NCBI GenBank assembly: GCA_914767715.1
Contig: OU612071.1
Span: forward strand, 26,593,681 to 26,657,680
DNA: 64,000 bases
Source: Membranipora membranacea
Lineage: Eukaryota > Bryozoa > Gymnolaemata > Cheilostomatida > Membraniporidae
Reading direction: 5' to 3'
Shown here: positions 1 through 11,882 of the stretch, one piece after another
Numbering within the stretch: the first letter of the stretch is position 1
Layout: each line of letters opens with the position of its first letter
Notes under the pieces: generated by a model
Databases searched by the model: none
What the model was told of the DNA's origin: nothing
Seen by the model: only the letters and a program-made list of their open reading frames with translations
Made by a program: the position numbers and the translations under genes

Positions 1-1
1 T

Positions 2-387
2 ACCATCAATGACCCAGACATAGAGAGAGTTAACGAGTACAAATACCTTGGAAAAACACTGGAAAGAATGCTCTCATTTACCACCAACACATCGAAGCTC
101 GTGGAGAAGGCTATAAAAGATCATTCATCATGAAACAATTAGCCTACCTCAATGCCATCCCCACCACAATTCAGCTAGCTTTCACCACATTCATAGAAAG
201 TGTCCGATCATACCATCTAACAATAATTTATGAACACTTAAATCAAGACGACATGAAACAGTACAATCACACCATCACTGTAGCATGTCGTCTAAGCAAT
301 CACCAATATCCCGCAAAAACATCAGCGATGTATATAACAAAACTTTTAGAACCAAATGTTTGCACTAGACACTATCTTAGACTTTGA
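2..387 (+). pseudogene. LINE reverse transcriptase C-terminal remnant
   Basis: Reading from base 2, the + strand encodes a stretch with the post-catalytic reverse transcriptase signature EYKYLGKTLE (the 'YLG' segment after the YADD box of CR1/jockey-like non-LTR elements). It stops at 130. An overlapping frame starting at 130 continues the same kind of sequence for 85 codons to 387. The switch of frame between the two segments implies a frameshift. The 5' part lies outside the window, so catalytic motifs cannot be checked. This is a dead retroelement fragment, not a host gene. The family assignment rests on one motif plus general composition. Confidence 0.6.
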
Positions 388-1367
388 TGAGATCTTAGAA
401 CACAACTTGACATACGATACTATACATGTAGAGTAAATGAGCACTAAAATAACACCCAACAGCTATCCAAGAGCGCAGCCATAAACACGCTGGCAAAAAT
501 TCACCATCAAACAATAAATTTTACCTTTGGGTATGAAGATTTACAGCCACCTCTTCTTTCTTACACTTCTGTATAAAAGATTGGCTGGCTGATGGAATCG
601 GATGTGATAAAAATTTAAAAGGTTCAAATTGATTGCAATGGTGACTGAGCAACTAAATGATGTTGATGTTGCACAAGAAAATGCATAATGTCAAAAAAAA
701 TGTCAGCAAATGCAAAAGTTAAAAATTTATGGCGTTATGCAAACTTTGAAAAAAACCAACATGCCATTTCATTATTGGTTTATGTACCATTTTACAATTT
801 GTATCCAGTTTTAAAAAGTCAAGCAATATCTGGAATCTTTCAACAAAACATGTTAATTACTTTCATGTATTGAATATATAATAATATTGAATATTCTGTT
901 ACTCCGCCATGGCAAATTGCCAGTAATTATCTATCCAATTTTGTGCAGGGCTGGCTGCTAAAAACTAACTGGCGTCAAATAAATTATTCCCTAAGGCATT
1001 CTAATAAAAATTTGCACCAGATTATTCAGTCTTTGTACTAACGCTTCGGTAACCCATAACAACCCAAATAATTAACAGCTCGAGCTTGAGTAGGAATTCT
1101 CTGAATTCGTTGTTTTTCTTTTTATATGATCTTGAGGTTTGATGTACTTCTATATTGGCTGGCACTACACTCAACACTGACAAGCACTGACTCATGTTTA
1201 AATAGCTATCAGAACAGAGAAATATGGGTTGATTATATACCTGACAGAATAATTTGAATAAGGTCAAACCGATCATACAAAACTTGTAAATATATCAACA
1301 GAAATATCTGAATGCAATAAAAACAAATGTTTTGATCATTATAGGTCAAGAAAACTAGAGTTGTTCA
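388..1367. other. Unassigned AT-rich sequence
   Basis: Short open frames only, with no recognisable domains or exon-like splice pairs. Nothing further can be supported here. Confidence 0.4.
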
Positions 1368-4300
1368 TCAGGAATGATGAAAAGGAAATGATCGGACTAA
1401 AAACTCAAAAACATCAGCTTGACATACAAACTCTTTAATGTGGGGACACAGTACTGCAGCAGCATCGTTCAACTGGCAGCCATTATCCTTCTCACATTTG
1501 AGACATCTCTGAGCTGCTTTGTAGTTCTCACTACCATAAAAAATACAAAAAGGGTTTATAAGCATGGTTGTGGGTCTATTAAGCCATTTCTAATACTTGG
1601 CCTCTCAGCCTTGAAACAGTGGCAGGCTTTTATGTTATATAATTATGTCAAACCAACAGTTTCAATGATATATATATATATATATTAAAATCGATCTGAA
1701 ACTAACAAATTGAGTATTTATTTACCACAGAAATTTTGGTGCACTATCTTTTCCATCCTCATTGTTTTCAGGCGCCAAGTCATTCTGCGCATGCTCAGCT
1801 CTGGGCATGAGCTGATCTCTGCAAAATTGAGTCTCGGAATTCCGAAGCCATCTGATTGGCTACCTGCTCTGGTGGTATGCTCTTCAATCGTGCGGAATTG
1901 ATATTGATAGTTATTCTCTCTTGTCACTATTAGCTGATTTTGATTGGCAGTTCATGCAGGGGCTATCCCATTCTCCCTGACCAAATTTTCTCTCAGAGCC
2001 TAGACTAAACTCATTGTTCTTGCACATGCGCAATTTAAAGTCACGCATGATTTATACTTAGCCTTACGACATCTACTTTGTGGTAACTATAGCCTAGTTT
2101 ATCAGTGATCTACATGCCCAGTCAGATCACGAGAGTCAGTATGGCGCCAAGTGAGAGCTATGCAGTCTGAGATATGATTGCAGCCTGTAAGAATTTTAGC
2201 AGCAATGATTAAAATATAGAGTATATTATGGTAATGAAAACTAATGAACACAATGACCTATAATATATCAATTAAGAAAGTCAGCACCCGATGTTAAAGT
2301 GAAAGTCTATATGACCTGACAGCCATAGCTCATTGAGTGAGGTAAGATCTTTCAGTTCAGGCAAGCGCTATCAGGACGACCATCTAGGCAGGAGTGCTCC
2401 TATACCTCTCACAAGCCATGTAACGAGCTGTCTTAAAGACAAATATGCTAAGCCTGTTGAAAGTAATGGTGATGTATATTGGTCCTATTGTCTTAATTGA
2501 TCATTGCTACCAACTAACATTAAATTTTTTTCCAGATAATTATAAACTTCAATAGCACAATATAGCTCGGGCCAAGTTTGGCTCGGGCCAAGTTGTCGCA
2601 CTTCCATATAGATAATCCTGCTGAATCACTGTCTAAAGTCATTGGATATAGTAAAGTGACTCCTAGGCGCCTGATATGTCTTCAGTATATCCTACCAAAA
2701 TCCACACTGGCGTAATTAGTAGAGTTTAGAGTACCTGCACCAGATAAATATTTAAAAAATCCAGGACACACTGCATAGGTATCATATACAAATCAGCTGG
2801 GGGCAGTGAATATTCACACATGTAAATGATAGTATAGATTGTCAGTCAATTTCTCACCTTCTGCAAAGACAGGTGAAGGGCATACAGTCTCCCTCAAATG
2901 GGCGGCAAGGAACCTTAGGCCCACTAGCACCCTGGCAGCCGGATCTCTTATTACGCAGCTGGAGACTATCTCCCTGGCTATCTGGTCAGCCCAGTGAAAA
3001 AAAAAGTAATTGTGATTTTTTAATTACTCCACAATGAAACAGTTTCTATATCAATCAGTTACTCACAAAAGGATTGGACTCTCATCTTAGAATTCAAAGC
3101 AATAAGCTATCAGCAATTAGGCTGTTAGATTCAGGCTGTTCGCCTTTTGAGAAATATACAATGATAGCCATCAACTAACCTCCGACAATCACCAGCCCTC
3201 CGAAGGTCCATAACTTGGTTGAATTGTTCAACGCCTACAACTCCACACACTGTAATGGAGACAATTGATTAATACTACTGTATACTTGTATGCACAGCAG
3301 TTGAAAAATTATCCAGAACTATTGTAGTGCTAGAGAAAATTCGTCTATAAAAAATATGGTTTATTTTCATGCCTTTTTAAAAAGGGTGCATCTCTTAATT
3401 TTATCTGCTGCTCATAAGATAAACAAGAATTGAAAAAAAAATTCTATCAACCCACAAGCCTTCATCTACTTTCACCAATTTCCAGGTGTATTGTATGTGT
3501 GTGTGTATGTTTCTGCATTCCGAACCTGTTTGCATGATGATATGGCTTACCTGGTGGTCCGCAGCCCTCACAGACAACTTCTTGAGAATGCTCACAGACA
3601 CAAGTATCCACTAAATCTGAGTCCTTCAGGGCAGCGGTGGGTATGAGCCACCGTGGTCATGTTGTCATACTGTGTGAAAGTTTCCCATTAGCTCTCTGTT
3701 AGTTGAGTGTACCTGTTACCATTTCTCTGACAGGAACAGTCATTAACTGTAAAACAATGATAATTGAATAGTACTTATGGCAGCTTTTCATGCGAAACGA
3801 GCACAGAAATTAAAGGTGGATGTCTGATACTTTTAGAGTAAACATGCTAACAATCAACCAGTGAGTATTGAAGCAAATACCCTAGCCAAATAGGTAAATA
3901 AATTATGCACTACAAACAATTATGTGGAAATATTCCATCAAGGATGTTAATTGACCAGATGGAATTGAGGCCGCTGTTCCTCAAATAGGTGTCTGGAAAA
4001 TATAAAGTAAATATTGTGAAGGGTTTATAATACAGACAATTGGTAAGAGAAATTGCCAAGCTCCCTAATTTGGGTATTAGCTATGCCCCATGAGATCAAC
4101 AATCAAACTAATTCTGAGATGCTGTCTCCAACCACAAATTAACAGATTTAATTACAACTCTAAGTTGTACAGTCAAATTATGCATTACAAAATTACACCG
4201 GTTCTAATAAAATACTTTAATATCTGAGCAATCAATCATGTCTGGATGTTGAGGGGGCGTGGGTAGCTAAGTGGCAAGTGCCTAGAAGAAAATCCTTCAA

Positions 4301-4502
4301 GGACTGCATATCCACCTGATTTGGTTGTCATAGGTCATTCTCTTCCGGACGACAAGGAAATCAATCCCAAGATATCATACAATAAGATCACCAGACAACA
4401 ACAACTTACCCTTTTTCACAGTTGCTGTAAGTGATGATGTTATGAAACATAAAGTCAGCGGTAAAACCATCCGCCATGTTATGAATGTATTCATGTTGAA
4501 AT
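1368..4502 (-). CDS. Probable multi-exon cysteine-rich secreted protein, unidentified
   Basis: Several short stretches on the - strand look like consecutive exons with acceptor and donor sites. About 4502-4410 reads ...HEYIHNMADGFTADFMF... before a GTAAGT donor. About 3995-3960 and 3757-3735 follow; the latter contains DCSCQRN. About 3650-3550 contains CVCEHSQEVVCEGCGPP, like the CxC...C.GCPP end of a VWC domain. About 3250-3182 contains CGVVGVEQFNQ..LRRAGDC, with loose Kazal-like spacing. About 2990-2870 contains GCQGASGPKVPC...GDCMPFTCLC. About 1830-1735 is an acidic tail. About 1550-1368 ends in a stop and contains CLKCEKDNGC. The cysteine density suggests a disulfide-rich extracellular protein. 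The exon joins, the true start and the family are not established; no product name is justified. Downstream of laminin in the same orientation, but separated from it by more than 10 kb and a transposon. Confidence 0.35.
2568..2608 (+). repeat. Short copy of the 16-bp GGGCCAAGTTTGGCTC repeat
   Basis: Two units of the 16-bp repeat that is massively amplified at 55.16-55.75 kb. They end with the same junction, CCAAGTTGTCGCACTTCCA, that closes the large array. The shared edge shows that this is a dispersed element end rather than a chance match. Confidence 0.75.
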
Positions 4503-4669
4503 CCTAAATGAACCAAACAAAATATTCAGTGTTGTCTTCTTGCAGCTTGAGTGTGAAGTTACACTATGAACCTGCCATGCTCTGCTATGAGTTGGTGAGT
4601 GAGTGATTAATGTCCACATTAACGACAAGCTAGAATAATACAACTAAGGTTGCCAGGAGTGGCAGACAT

Positions 4670-4860
4670 TTGGGTGGCAGCTATTTGGGTGGCAGACATT
4701 TTGCCAATTCTATGTTTTGCAAATCAAACTTTGCAAACCACAATTTGCCAATGGCTTTTGCCAATCTCATTTTGCCAATCACTATTTGCCAAAGACATTT
4801 TGCCAATCTGAACTCGCCAAATATTTTATTTGGCCAGTCACATTTTACCAATCTCGGTCA
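4670..4860 (+). repeat. Degenerate TTTGCCAATC-type short tandem repeat
   Basis: About ten spaced occurrences of TTTGCCAAT or close variants (TTTGCAAA, TTTGCCAAA, TTTACCAATC) at intervals of roughly 15-20 bases, preceded by three copies of TTTGGGTGGCAG. The open frame running through this block is a by-product of the repeat. Confidence 0.6.
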
Positions 4861-5014
4861 TCGAGACGGCCGCGCCCTTAAGGCACTGATATTTCTCAGT
4901 CCTCGGACGGAGACAACACTTGCGATTTTAACCCACTTTTTTTTTTGTATACCTTTCTTGGATTTCTGCTTCATCTTCATCTGACTAAATTTTACTTGTT
5001 GCAAAATACTTTGT

Positions 5015-5096
5015 CGCTGCGAGTAGGGTTCGAACCTATGCGGGAAGATCCCAATAGATTTCAAGTCTATCGCCTTAACCACTCGGCCATCACAGC
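5015..5096 (-). tRNA. tRNA-Ser (anticodon UGA)
   Basis: An 82-nt cloverleaf on the - strand. The acceptor stem GCTGTGA pairs with TCGCAGC (one G-T pair), and the discriminator base is G. The D-arm contains the A-box-like TGGCCGAGTGG. The anticodon stem ATAGA/TCTAT encloses CTTGAAA, giving anticodon TGA. A long variable arm (TGGGATCTTCCCGC), the class II feature of serine tRNAs, is present. The T-arm holds the B-box GGTTCGAAC. No intron. All stems are intact, so it is probably a functional gene. Confidence 0.95.
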
Positions 5097-6340
5097 TTGT
5101 TGCACATGATTGCAGGTATGATAAGAAATTTTAAAGGCCAATTAATAAAAGTAATTAGCATCAGTATTATTTGTCTTTATTATAACCAACATTGTCATAG
5201 CTAACTCAGACAGCTATTTCTTTCAGCTGCTTTGCGCTTTCTTCTTGTAATTTCCAATTTCTATATCTATGAATAATTCGTTTTGACCATCAACCAGGTA
5301 TAGTTACAGGCGGCAGCTCAGTCAAAGGGAGTGTTATAACTAGCCGCCAGTAAATTTGATATTAATACTTCAATTTAACTCAACTCCAAGTCAGCAACCG
5401 AAACCTGATAGAACCCTGCACTATGTAAGTTTGATTTTGTAAATGAATAAGTTTAATCTGATGCGATCTCAATATGTTGCAAAATGTTTATGGAGACTTC
5501 TATCAATCGCTTATGGCTGTATCTTAATTTTGAGCGCATATTATTATGTCAAGTTTTCAATACTAATTATATAATCTTCTTACCAAATGTTATATAACAT
5601 CGTATAACGTAATATGTTATCCATGGAGGAGCTATGTTCTCTTTAACTGCTGGTTTATTCAATGTCCTCTCCAATCAATTTATTTTGTTGTAATATTTGT
5701 ATGGCGTATTGGAACATGTTTTTGACTGGTTGTGTACTAGATGTATTTTCTTCTTGTCCTGTTCCATTGTTACAATGTTACGACTTGAAATAAAACCATA
5801 ACACCACAAGTCAGTTGGCAATAGACATAGAAATTGATACCAGCACAGTCAGTACTAGTTTCCCATTTTCCATTAGTAATATTGGCAGTATTGTACTTCA
5901 GTATGTGCAAGACACTGGAATACAGTATGAATTTTCAAAATCTAACTTCAAAACACACCGCATATTGATAATGATGTAATTTAGGATATGAGAAGGCATG
6001 AGTGCCAAAATAAGATTGATTTAGGCAAAAAATTATTTTTGATCTTCTAAGCAACAAACAATGCAATGGCACTACTGGTACATTAAAGTTGTAAAATTTC
6101 AATTCTTTGAAAGAGTGTGTGATCCTAGCCAAAACATGCAGTTTGAAATTTGAGACAAGGTTTTCTGACATCCTGGTTCTATCTTGTGAAGTTATCCCCA
6201 TGTATTCAGATGAAAATGACATCAAGCTTGTTCCATGAAGCGATCCATTAACGTTTGGTTATCTGAAGTAAATCAGTTTACCCACCCACTCAACCTCCTT
6301 TAGTTTCCCGCCTTAATCTGCCAAAATCTAGTGCTAGCTT
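5097..6340. other. Unassigned sequence
   Basis: No convincing exon, RNA gene or repeat structure seen; open frames here are short and lack recognisable motifs. Confidence 0.4.
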
Positions 6341-6712
6341 ATGTAAAGCTCTGGCTCGACACGCCGTACTTTCCATAGGATTGGGAAACTTTTGGTAAGG
6401 CTACGGATTATTAATAGCTAGGCCTATTCCTTTCAATAACAATACAATTTGGGTCTGCTTTGCCTTCCTATTGTTCAACTTGAATGAATTAAACCAATCA
6501 CTATTTAGTGATTCAAATTAGCCCTGCCTCTTTCACAAATAACAAAGGAATACCTGGCTGTACTATGGCTACGGCTACGGATCGAACCAACATGTTGGTT
6601 AGCCCATCTGAGGCATCTGGCAGAGCTAACCTACCTACCCTATGCATCTGGCAGAGCTAAAAGTGCCCCAATCCTGTGGAAAATACGGCATGTGTAGCCA
6701 CAGCTTTAATGT
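6341..6712. mobile_element. MITE-like element with long imperfect terminal inverted repeats
   Basis: The left end (about 6341-6400) and the reverse complement of the right end (about 6655-6712) match over about 55 bases with scattered substitutions. Shared blocks are TAAAGCT.TGGCT, GCCGTA.TTTTCC/CTTTCC, and AGGATTGGG. The interior (about 250 bp) has no coding capacity but contains short internal repeats (GGCTACGG; GCATCTGGCAGAGCTAA twice at about 6612-6660). The whole could fold back on itself as a hairpin. The superfamily cannot be named because no target duplication was identified. Confidence 0.55.
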
Positions 6713-7975
6713 AACCTGAACCATCTAAGGTTGTTTGATTTCATCTCATTGTACCGGGAACACATAACATCTCAAAAGGCCATTGACACTAGTAAAGTTA
6801 TCAATAACAACAACGGACTGTACACTGTTAAACAAATGTGACACTACTCACTACTACTCAGTTCGATGTCATAACATCAACTTTAATTTAGTCCGGTGCT
6901 ATAACCAAACAAGCACAGACCAGAGCAGGGTCCCCCACAATTTGTTTGACTGTTCTCCCTCTCATTAAACAACATTGAGGACAGTCAAACATTGTGAGAA
7001 AATTTAGCAGACAAGTAATCACTTTGAAGTGAATCGTTATTTGTGACTGAAGTTGTCCTCTCACATTAAGCAGAGAAGATAACTTCTGGTATGTTTCCAA
7101 TCCTTCCAGGTCGATCTCCGGTAGCGTATTACATTGTGTTCATAGGCTTGCAGTCAATAATCCCGGACTACATGCTACTTTTAGCCTGAGTTGAGTGTGT
7201 AGGCAGTTTCAATCTTTGTCCAATCATATGTTCTAAATGTATTTTCTAATTGGAGTTGCAATCTTCCAACCAGTTAAGTTTTCAATGTGGAGAGAGCTAT
7301 CGCCCTAGAGTGTAACTGTTGCACTGTTGCAACCTATAATTTTGACCGTCGGGAATCTGGCTACTATAGATCAGAAAGGCAAAGAGAAATATTCCTGCTA
7401 CAATTATTATATCGGATTTACCCGGTCACGTCCCCCCTCCCATCATTTGTAGATTGAATCAAACTTGGCACCCTGCCAACTGAAGTTACAGATTATCCCA
7501 TTGGCCATCTTCTCAGCGAATCACCATTCTCCTTTTATATTATACCTCAGTGGTTTGTATTCATGTAAATTGTTTCACTGAGTCTCTCTGAGACACACAT
7601 ACAGTTCACCAATTATGAGTATGAACGTATTACCAAGTTAAAACTCCTATTGAATATTGAATATCCTTATCATGCGCCAATGATCATTTTAATTCAATGG
7701 GCCAAATCTCCTCACAACCCTAGATACCTTTTGTTAGCACATTCTTGTTATCCTACACAAGCATACATACAATGATAACACATTCTCTGATACAAGTTAT
7801 TGAGATCATTTGACTGCACCATAAAGCCTGAAGCCATCAAAACGAAACAATTTTTGACATAGCCTCACAAAGGTAGCCTCTTGTTGGATCTTGTCCCACA
7901 GGCTAGAAAGGAATCAGGAATAAGGAATGGAAATATGAAGGTGTCAACTAACACGCATGTTTAAATTATAATATT
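6713..7975. other. Unassigned sequence left of the LTR element
   Basis: No supportable gene or repeat beyond short AT-rich stretches. Confidence 0.4.
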
Positions 7976-7980
7976 GTACT

Positions 7981-8190
7981 TGTAGTGTATTCAACTTACA
8001 TGAGATATGCTGAGGTGTCCAGTATTGGTACAACTCCTTTGTCTTCTCTCATTCTCTTCTCCTCTCTAAGCCAGCGTGATTATTAATGCCTCTTTCCTGC
8101 GCATTCCTGGATGAAGCCTGAGTTCTTATGCAGCACTCTTATCTGTCTTTCCCTATTTACTACCTGCAGTCTATTATACCTTGCACTACA
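7981..8190 (-). repeat. 3' LTR of the Ty3/gypsy element
   Basis: 210 bp with TGTAG...CTACA ends, matching 11668-11877 except at four bases. It is the 3' LTR because coding runs on the - strand. It lies directly next to the polypurine tract at 8191-8205. Confidence 0.95.
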
Positions 8191-8339
8191 TCCTCCTCTC
8201 TTTCTATATTGTTATTGATAGTCCTTGTTGTGGGTAATATAACCGATACCGAAGTCCTGGTAGTAGAAATCTATATAGTGTATAAGTGTTCCTGTCTAAT
8301 ATCCCTTAGACCTTGAATCTAGTATTCTTCTTACTTGTA

Positions 8340-8440
8340 TATCCTTCCTGGCTAATACTATGCACTCTTTTATCCTTCTTGGCTAATACTACGCACTCTT
8401 CTTTCCTTCCTGGCTAATACTACTTACTCTCTCTCAGGTC
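8340..8440. repeat. Short tandem repeat in the 3' untranslated part of the LTR element
   Basis: Three successive variants of CCTGGCTAATACTA followed by C/T-rich spacer (unit about 32 bases), with a fourth degenerate form near 8475. Located between the end of pol and the polypurine tract. Confidence 0.6.
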
Positions 8441-8523
8441 CCCAACTGACCTGTTCCCTTACTATCTATTCCATTCCTGTCTAATACTCCTTCATCTATT
8501 CCTCCCTCTCAACGCAAATGATT

Positions 8524-11323
8524 CTAGTACCTCACATAATCAGGGTTTTTGACCTTCTTAGCGTTTCTTGTACTTGGTGGCCTAGGGGCACTTGGCTGGA
8601 TGTTTCGTTCTATCTCTATTCTCCCTTGATCTCGGTTGTCGTCCTCATCTACTGGACTCTCCTCACCACCTTCTATGTCATCCTTCGGCAATATTCGTAA
8701 ATGTTTCCTAGTCCTTCTCACAAGTCTTTTGTCTGTCTCAATCCAATAGCTATCGGGCTCTTCGGCCTTGTATTTCACAATGCCTCTCTTGCCCTTGTCT
8801 GCGTGACTAATTTTAACCATACTGTCTGACCCTCTTGTAAATCTGCGAAATCTGAAGCTCTCCTCGATTTGTCAAAGTTCCTCTTCTGTCTCTCCTTTAA
8901 AGTAGTGTCTCGTTTTCTAAAGCCCTCAGTATCACATGCCTTCTGATGCTGGATAGGTAATTCGTTCCGCATTCTCCTGCCTAATAGAAGCTCGTCTGGT
9001 CTGCAGCTGCTCTCTAGTGGGGTGGTACGATATGCCATCAGGGCCTTATTCTTATCTTCTTCCTTATTCCAAAGTCCTTTAATAGTCTCCACACTCCTCT
9101 CTGCCAGACCGTTAGCCTCATGATGATGTGGGCAACTAGTAACATGGATAACGCTGTATTCTTCCATCAAATCTCTCCACTCTTTAGAAACATAACAAGG
9201 GCCATTATCAGTCCTTATCCTAACTGGGGCTCCATAGTTTGCAATAACTGGACTGAACTTCTTGGCCAATTCTACCCCTGTTTGTCCACTCATCCCTATA
9301 ACTTCAATCCACCGGGAGTAGTAGTCAACAAACAAAGCATAAACCTTCCCTCTAAACTCAAACAAATCCGAAGCTACATGACTCCACGGAGCTTCTGGCA
9401 GCTCCGTTTGGTGTAATGGAAGATTCCTCATTCGTCTAAATTTAATACATTTCGGGCATTCTTCTACCATCTCTATGATCTCCTTTCTTATAGACAGCCA
9501 CCACACCGAGTCTTGACTCCTGCGATACGCTTTGACCATACCCTGGTGACCGGAATGTTAGCGCAGCAGCATGTTCTCGCGCATTGCTGTAGGAATGTAC
9601 AGTTTGGAGTTCATCACAATTAGGCCGTCTTTCTCACTCAGAAGATCCATGTTGCCCTTCACCTTCTTCAGCTCTCCCTTTACTGTTCTTGGCCACCCCT
9701 CTTTCATAGCCTTCAAAATCACCTGATAATCGTCATCTACTTTGGCATGTCTCTTTATCTCTTCCACCAACGCATCTCCTTCCGCAGATATCAAAGTCCT
9801 AATGTGCATTTCCACCCTTGCTACCCTAGCTACTTCTTGTTCGGTCGGTGGCCTTGAGAGTAAATCAGCAATAAACATTTTACGCCCAGGTGTATGGAAA
9901 ATTGTATAGTCGTATCTCATAAGTCTCATCTTAAATCGTTGAATCCTCAGCGGCAACTCTGACAAATCCTTAGACTCAAGCAGAGGAATCAATGGCTTGT
10001 GGTCTGTCTCTACTTCAAAATGTCTTCCAACTAGATAAAAGTCGAATTTTTCACATGCCCATGTGATCGCCAGGGCTTCCTTCTCAATTTGACCATAATT
10101 TCTTTTCAGCATCTGTGAGCTTCCTAGAGGCGTAAGCCACTGGTTTCCATTCTCCATCTCCCTGATCCTGTAACAGCGCTGCCCCCAGAGAGTGACAACT
10201 TGCGTCAGCTGTTACCCTATGACTTTTAGTGTAGTCAAACAAAGCCAACAACGAAGAAGACGTAATCAGCTCCTTAACCTTATCAAAACTCCTCTGATGT
10301 ATCTCTAGCCATATCCAATTATTTTTTTTTCTGTCTAATTCTCTCAGAGGCACCTCTACTTCTGATATGAGAGGGCTGAATCTACCCAAGTAGTTCATCA
10401 TAGCTAAAAATCTCTGCAACCCCTTCCTATCAGTCGGTGCCGGCATCTTGCGGATGGCCCTCTCTTCTCTTTGTTTAATGTCATCCCCGCTTCTTCGACT
10501 TTCTTAGAACTTCTGCTAATCTTGCATCATGCTCGTCCTTGCTCTTTCCAACAACCAAAATGTCGTCCATCATACACACCACTCCTGTTAGTCCCTCTAA
10601 TATTTTGTTCATTTGCCTTTGGAAAAATTCCGGTGCAGCCGAAATTCCAAACGGCATTTTCAGGTATTGATAACGACCAAAAGGTGTTATAAAAGTGGTA
10701 TACTCTCGTGACTCCTCCGCCAAATCAATCTGCCAGAATCCTGAGTTTGCATCCATCTTGCTAAAGTATCGACTGCCTTCTAACGCTGCAAGGGTGTCTT
10801 CCAGATGGGGTTATGGATATGTCTCCCTCATCACACTCATATTCAGTTGGGTCAGATCAACGCATATTCTGACCTTTCCATTAGATTTAGGTGCTACCAC
10901 CATGTCAGAACACCAAGAAGTTGGCTTCTCTACCTTCTCTATAACACCCAACTCCTCAATCCTTTCTAACTCATCCTTTGTGGCCTTTCTCAATCCTATA
11001 GGTAACCTTCGTGGGACGTTCAAGCACAACGGATTTGCGCCCTCCTTGATTTTTATCTTGAACACATCAGGTAATACTCCCAATTTACCGAATAACTTGG
11101 GATGTTTCAACTCTACCTCCTCGCTAAAGCTCCTTATTGTCTTCACCAATTTGAACTTCCAAATCTCTGGCTTTCCTAGTAAATTGTTATGTGCCCCTTC
11201 TAGGATGTACGCTTTACCTCCTACTTCCTGACCCCATACAGAGATAAGGGGAAGGTAAGCCTTGAAGTGAATCTCTAATTTACTCCCATCTGCTCCTCTA
11301 AAATCACGTCGAGTCGGGCGCAT
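8524..11323 (-). pseudogene. Ty3/gypsy pol remnant: protease end, RT, RNase H, integrase
   Basis: From 11323 downward: the last part of a protease-like segment, then reverse transcriptase with KSNGKVRICVDL, the GFWQIDL segment, and a catalytic box that reads MMDD (usually YMDD or YVDD). RNase H with the VTADAS segment and TDHKPL follows. Integrase comes next, with the HHCC finger region (GHQG...CPKCIKF), the DDE core (SDLFEF, RTDNGP, and the glutamate in NGLAE) and a C-terminal segment to 8524. Lesions seen: an in-frame stop at 10811-10813, frame changes near 10470, 10100 and 8815, and a stop at 9558-9560 just before the integrase finger. Gag and most of the protease are missing. With nearly identical LTRs, the copy was either defective when it inserted or decayed quickly, or some breaks are assembly errors. 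Confidence 0.9.
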
Positions 11324-11654
11324 ATCTAATCCTAGCCCTGCTCTATTTCGAACTTCTCTACTTGACTATCTTCTGCCTTCCTCCTGGACCTAATTCCACC
11401 ACTGTCCTTGTATCTCAACCCTGCACCAATCACAGCTATTTCAAAACGTCTGATAAACTTCCTCAAACATTCCAACTCAGCACCATTCTCCGTGCTAAAC
11501 ACTGGAGTCTTAACACTCCTTCAAAATTTATTGTCCATGTTTGTAACGTGATCAATGTCGGTTATTGATTCAAAGACCTCACTATTCCTCTCTCTCAAAT
11601 ATGGCCTCCTCTGCCACTCATTAGATCAAAACCTTCACTAATACTCTCTAGTTT

Positions 11655-11667
11655 ACTCCTGACACCA
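11655..11667 (-). other. Primer-binding site, tRNA-Leu type
   Basis: Immediately inside the 5' LTR the - strand reads TGGTGTCAGGAGT. This is complementary to the ...CTCCTGACACCA end typical of eukaryotic leucine tRNAs, including the added CCA. Confidence 0.85.
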
Positions 11668-11877
11668 TGTAGTGTATTCAACTTACATGAGATATGCTGA
11701 GGTGTCCAGTATTGGTACAACTCCTTTGTCTTCTCTCATTCTCTTCTCCTCTCTAAGCCAGCGTGATTATTAATGCCTCTTTCCTACGCATTCCCGGATG
11801 TAGCCTGAGTTCTTATGCAGCACTCTTATCTGTCTTTCCCTATTTACTACCTGCAGTCTATTATACCTTGCGCTACA
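11668..11877 (-). repeat. 5' LTR of the Ty3/gypsy element
   Basis: 210 bp, TGTAG...CTACA, four differences from the LTR at 7981-8190. Adjacent to the primer-binding site on the inside and to the GTACT target duplicate on the outside. Confidence 0.95.
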
Positions 11878-11882
11878 GTACT

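Larger units (their letters stand above)
7976..11882 (-). mobile_element. Ty3/gypsy-type LTR retrotransposon, defective
   Basis: A complete insertion flanked by the 5-bp target duplication GTACT (7976-7980 and 11878-11882). Two 210-bp LTRs begin TGTAG and end CTACA. They differ at four positions, so the insertion is fairly recent. The element reads on the - strand. Next to the 5' LTR, 11655-11667 read on the - strand is TGGTGTCAGGAGT, the complement of a tRNA-Leu 3' end, so it is the primer-binding site. The purine run 8191-8205 (AGAAAGAGAGGAGGA on -) is the polypurine tract. At 3.9 kb with only pol-type coding it lacks gag and most of the protease. Pol is interrupted by stops and frameshifts, so this copy is not autonomous. 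Domain order RT, RNase H, integrase is the Ty3/gypsy order. Confidence 0.93.

Noticed and set aside
1730-2200. Cluster of TGCGCATGC and GCACATGCGCA (NRF1-like) and ATTGGC motifs suggesting a CpG-type promoter
   Set aside because: No gene start could be tied to it. An ATG at about 2141 reads only nine codons before a stop.
4240-4400. Possible SINE head (GTGGGTAGCTAAGTGGC)
   Set aside because: An A-box-like string is present but no B box at the right distance.
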